From VXPQ01 sp965223485 (lineage in GTDB: Bacteria; Bacteroidota; Rhodothermia; Rhodothermales; VXPQ01): DNA of 64,000 bases. Positions 63,898 to 64,000 of the stretch are shown one piece after another. Position 1 is the first letter of the stretch. The number at the start of each line of letters is the position of its first letter. A program made the position numbers and the translations under genes. Under the pieces are notes generated by a model that saw only the letters and a list, made by a program, of their open reading frames with translations, ran no database searches and had not been told where the DNA came from. The DNA lies in assembly GCA_965223485.1 (NCBI GenBank), contig OZ244993.1, forward strand, positions 2,790,001 to 2,854,000. Direction: 5' to 3'.

Positions 63898-64000
63898 ATG
63901 TCGAGACGAACACGCAGAACCCACAGTCCTTCGTTCAAGGCGAAGGTAGCCCTTGCCGCCGTTCGCGGCGATAGCACGCTGGCCGAACTCGCAGAACGCT
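63898..64000 (+). CDS. IS3-family transposase OrfA, 3' truncated by window end
   Basis: The 34 codons in the window encode MSRRTRRTHSPSFKAKVALA and AAVRGDSTLAELAER, the start of the helix-turn-helix OrfA of IS3-family elements. The left end of the element is probably near 63857, but the right end is outside the window. Confidence 0.85.
   Translation, partial: MSRRTRRTHSPSFKAKVALAAVRGDSTLAELAER

Overview
The window reads as one chromosomal segment of a GC-rich Bacteroidota-type bacterium, most likely of the Rhodothermia (Rhodothermales) lineage. The reasons are a TamB-type outer-membrane biogenesis protein, a glucosamine-6-phosphate deaminase fused to an LmbE/PIG-L deacetylase domain, an aerobic haem pathway, frequent TTG/GTG starts, and a NusA-like domain that resembles Bacteroidota NusA. 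The lineage is inferred from family content only; no rRNA is present. Positions 1-23220 and 47970-54318 are core chromosome. They encode a periplasmic PPIase (5' truncated), DapF, PhoH, a 3-hydroxyacyl-CoA dehydrogenase with PanD and PanC, FumC, an HtrA/Deg protease, a small lipoprotein, AroB, TamB, NagB-LmbE, the haem genes HemL/HemH/HemF/HemE with an RluA-type pseudouridine synthase, and a SEC59/VTE5-type lipid kinase. After the island come a leftward run CPBP protease-CdsA-small membrane protein-MutL-TilS-Hpt and a tRNA-Arg(CCG). Positions 23505-47927 are a defence island and the most interesting part. Its right arm (30014-46571, + strand) encodes a SNF2-type helicase with a C-terminal DUF3883 domain, two tandem AAA-ATPase plus putative nuclease pairs, a DUF1156 DNA methyltransferase, a further AAA plus TOPRIM-like pair, an MNT nucleotidyltransferase, and a giant HEPN-DUF499 ATPase. 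An XRE/ImmA-IrrE regulator follows. A second, inverted and mostly deleted copy of the same layout lies to the left (26283 down to 23505, - strand). There the helicase start is fused directly to the end of the DUF1156 gene, the cargo slot holds a zinc-ribbon protein, the MNT gene is kept, and the HEPN domain is fused to NusA-type S1/KH RNA-binding domains instead of DUF499. A NYN nuclease, a polysaccharide deacetylase and an HD phosphohydrolase lie between the arms. Positions 54242-64000, beyond tRNA-Arg, are a mosaic of mobile and low-GC material: a RelA/SpoT domain cut short by an IS481-type remnant, two fibronectin-like genes in phage-like style, and about 650 bp of closely spaced stem-loops, four of which share the loop GAGGWACGA. 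An AT-rich pair of secreted proteins follows, one of them an M15 peptidase with a 39-proline tract. A DUF5678/retropepsin operon is split by a recent IS256-family insertion with a perfect 8-bp target duplication. An IS1595-family element with a likely passenger gene and the start of an IS3-family element close the window.
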